From an uncultured Bacteroides sp. (lineage in GTDB: Bacteria > Bacteroidota > Bacteroidia > Cytophagales > Cyclobacteriaceae), in contig CABHOV010000076.1 in assembly GCA_902168185.1 (NCBI GenBank), forward strand, positions 216,917 through 280,916: DNA of 64,000 bases. Reading direction: 5' to 3'. Both the position numbers and the translations under genes were made by a program. Below, in pieces: positions 63,660 through 64,000 of this stretch; position 1 is the first letter of the stretch; every line of letters starts with the position of its first letter. A model generated the notes under the pieces. It was not told where the DNA came from and ran no database searches. It was given only the letters and a program-made list of their open reading frames with translations.

Positions 63660-64000
63660 TTAATTCTGATCTGATACCAAAGTTTCAAGTACAGGTTCTA
63701 AAGTAGATTTGAGAGCCTTCATGGGCACATCGTTCTGTTGTTCAAAAACGACAACTTCATTCTTCCCCTTTTTCAACCAACATCCAGGTAAATATAGCGT
63801 TTGCTGCGGCCCTACTTTCCAATAGCGACCTATATGTATACCATTCACAAACACAATGCCTTTACCCCACCCTTGCATATCCAGAAACACATCGCCTGGT
63901 TCCTGGACCTCGAAGGCAGCTGTATAAAAAGTTGGCAACCCAATGTTATTCTTATTTATATTTTTTGCAAGATCCGGCACTTTGTCAAAGGGAAGCGAGT
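63660..64000 (-). CDS. GH35 beta-galactosidase, C-terminal part (cut by window edge)
   Basis: The frame is open to base 64000. The visible sequence SLPFDKVPDL, then FEVQEPGDVFLDMQGWGKG, VFVNGIHIGRYW, VGPQQTLYLPGCWLKKGKNE is the C-terminal galactose-binding domain of GH35 beta-galactosidases. The catalytic domain lies beyond the window. It is upstream of the sialidase-like gene in the same direction, and the two probably act together on a galactose- and mannose-bearing glycan. Confidence 0.85.
   Translation of the reverse strand, partial: SLPFDKVPDLAKNINKNNIGLPTFYTAAFEVQEPGDVFLDMQGWGKGIVFVNGIHIGRYWKVGPQQTLYLPGCWLKKGKNEVVVFEQQNDVPMKALKSTLEPVLETLVSDQN

Noticed and set aside
1..64000. tRNA, rRNA, CRISPR arrays, insertion sequences and prophage genes
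   Set aside because: Intergenic spaces are short and none shows such features; no transposase, integrase or repeat-spacer pattern was seen.

Overview
The window is chromosomal DNA of a member of the Bacteroidota, most likely a Cytophagales-type gliding or soil bacterium. The evidence is a type IX secretion C-terminal sorting domain (gene at 9295-11103), Bacteroidota-type promoter elements (TAnnTTTG), Bacteroidota-style ECF sigma factors, and a large flexirubin / aryl-polyene pigment cluster whose ammonia lyase closely resembles the flavobacterial tyrosine ammonia lyase. The taxonomic placement is an inference from gene content only. No rRNA, tRNA, CRISPR array, insertion sequence or prophage was seen.

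Layout. 1-7.9 kb: the 3' part of a hybrid histidine kinase facing an NtrC-type regulator, a PepSY-like secreted protein, an ECF sigma/anti-sigma pair, S-adenosylhomocysteinase and a DsbA-like oxidoreductase. 7.9-13.1 kb: cell-surface and secreted proteins (Asp-box protein, T9SS cargo, coiled-coil lipoprotein). 13.1-38.7 kb: one long leftward pigment cluster. Its first gene (tyrosine ammonia lyase, 38658) would make 4-coumarate; an AMP-forming ligase, two acyl carrier proteins, an AcpS-type phosphopantetheinyl transferase, three Cys-containing ketosynthases plus two Cys-less ketosynthase-like proteins, a ketoreductase and two hot-dog dehydratases would extend it into a polyene; a FAD halogenase-like enzyme, an O-methyltransferase and a CrtI-like oxidoreductase would decorate it; an MMPL-acyltransferase-methyltransferase fusion, a LolA-like carrier, a lipoprotein, an LpxL-like acyltransferase and a C45 acyltransferase would move and attach it. 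38.8-41 kb: a patatin-type outer-membrane phospholipase. 41-46 kb: a probable metal (zinc) homeostasis locus with a COG0523 GTPase, two CFFCGG secreted paralogues, and an ABC exporter with a His-rich periplasmic loop; a pair of palindromes straddles its internal promoter. 46-52.4 kb: housekeeping genes (RNA methyltransferase, birA, rsfS, ftsH, lpxH). 52.6-56.2 kb: a second NtrC-type regulator and a TPR histidine kinase. 56.2-64 kb: a carbohydrate-use locus (GH2, ECF sigma, GH92, BNR sialidase-like, GH35 fragment) with a perfect LacI-type operator.

The observations most worth following are (i) an A10 homopolymer at 22346-22355 that separates a GT2 glycosyltransferase from an in-frame-less DUF2062 domain, suggesting a frameshifted fusion protein; (ii) the twin TGCAAC-type palindromes at 42785-42837 built around a promoter in front of a CFFCGG protein and a COG0523 GTPase; and (iii) a flexirubin-type cluster with no darA/darB pair in or next to it.
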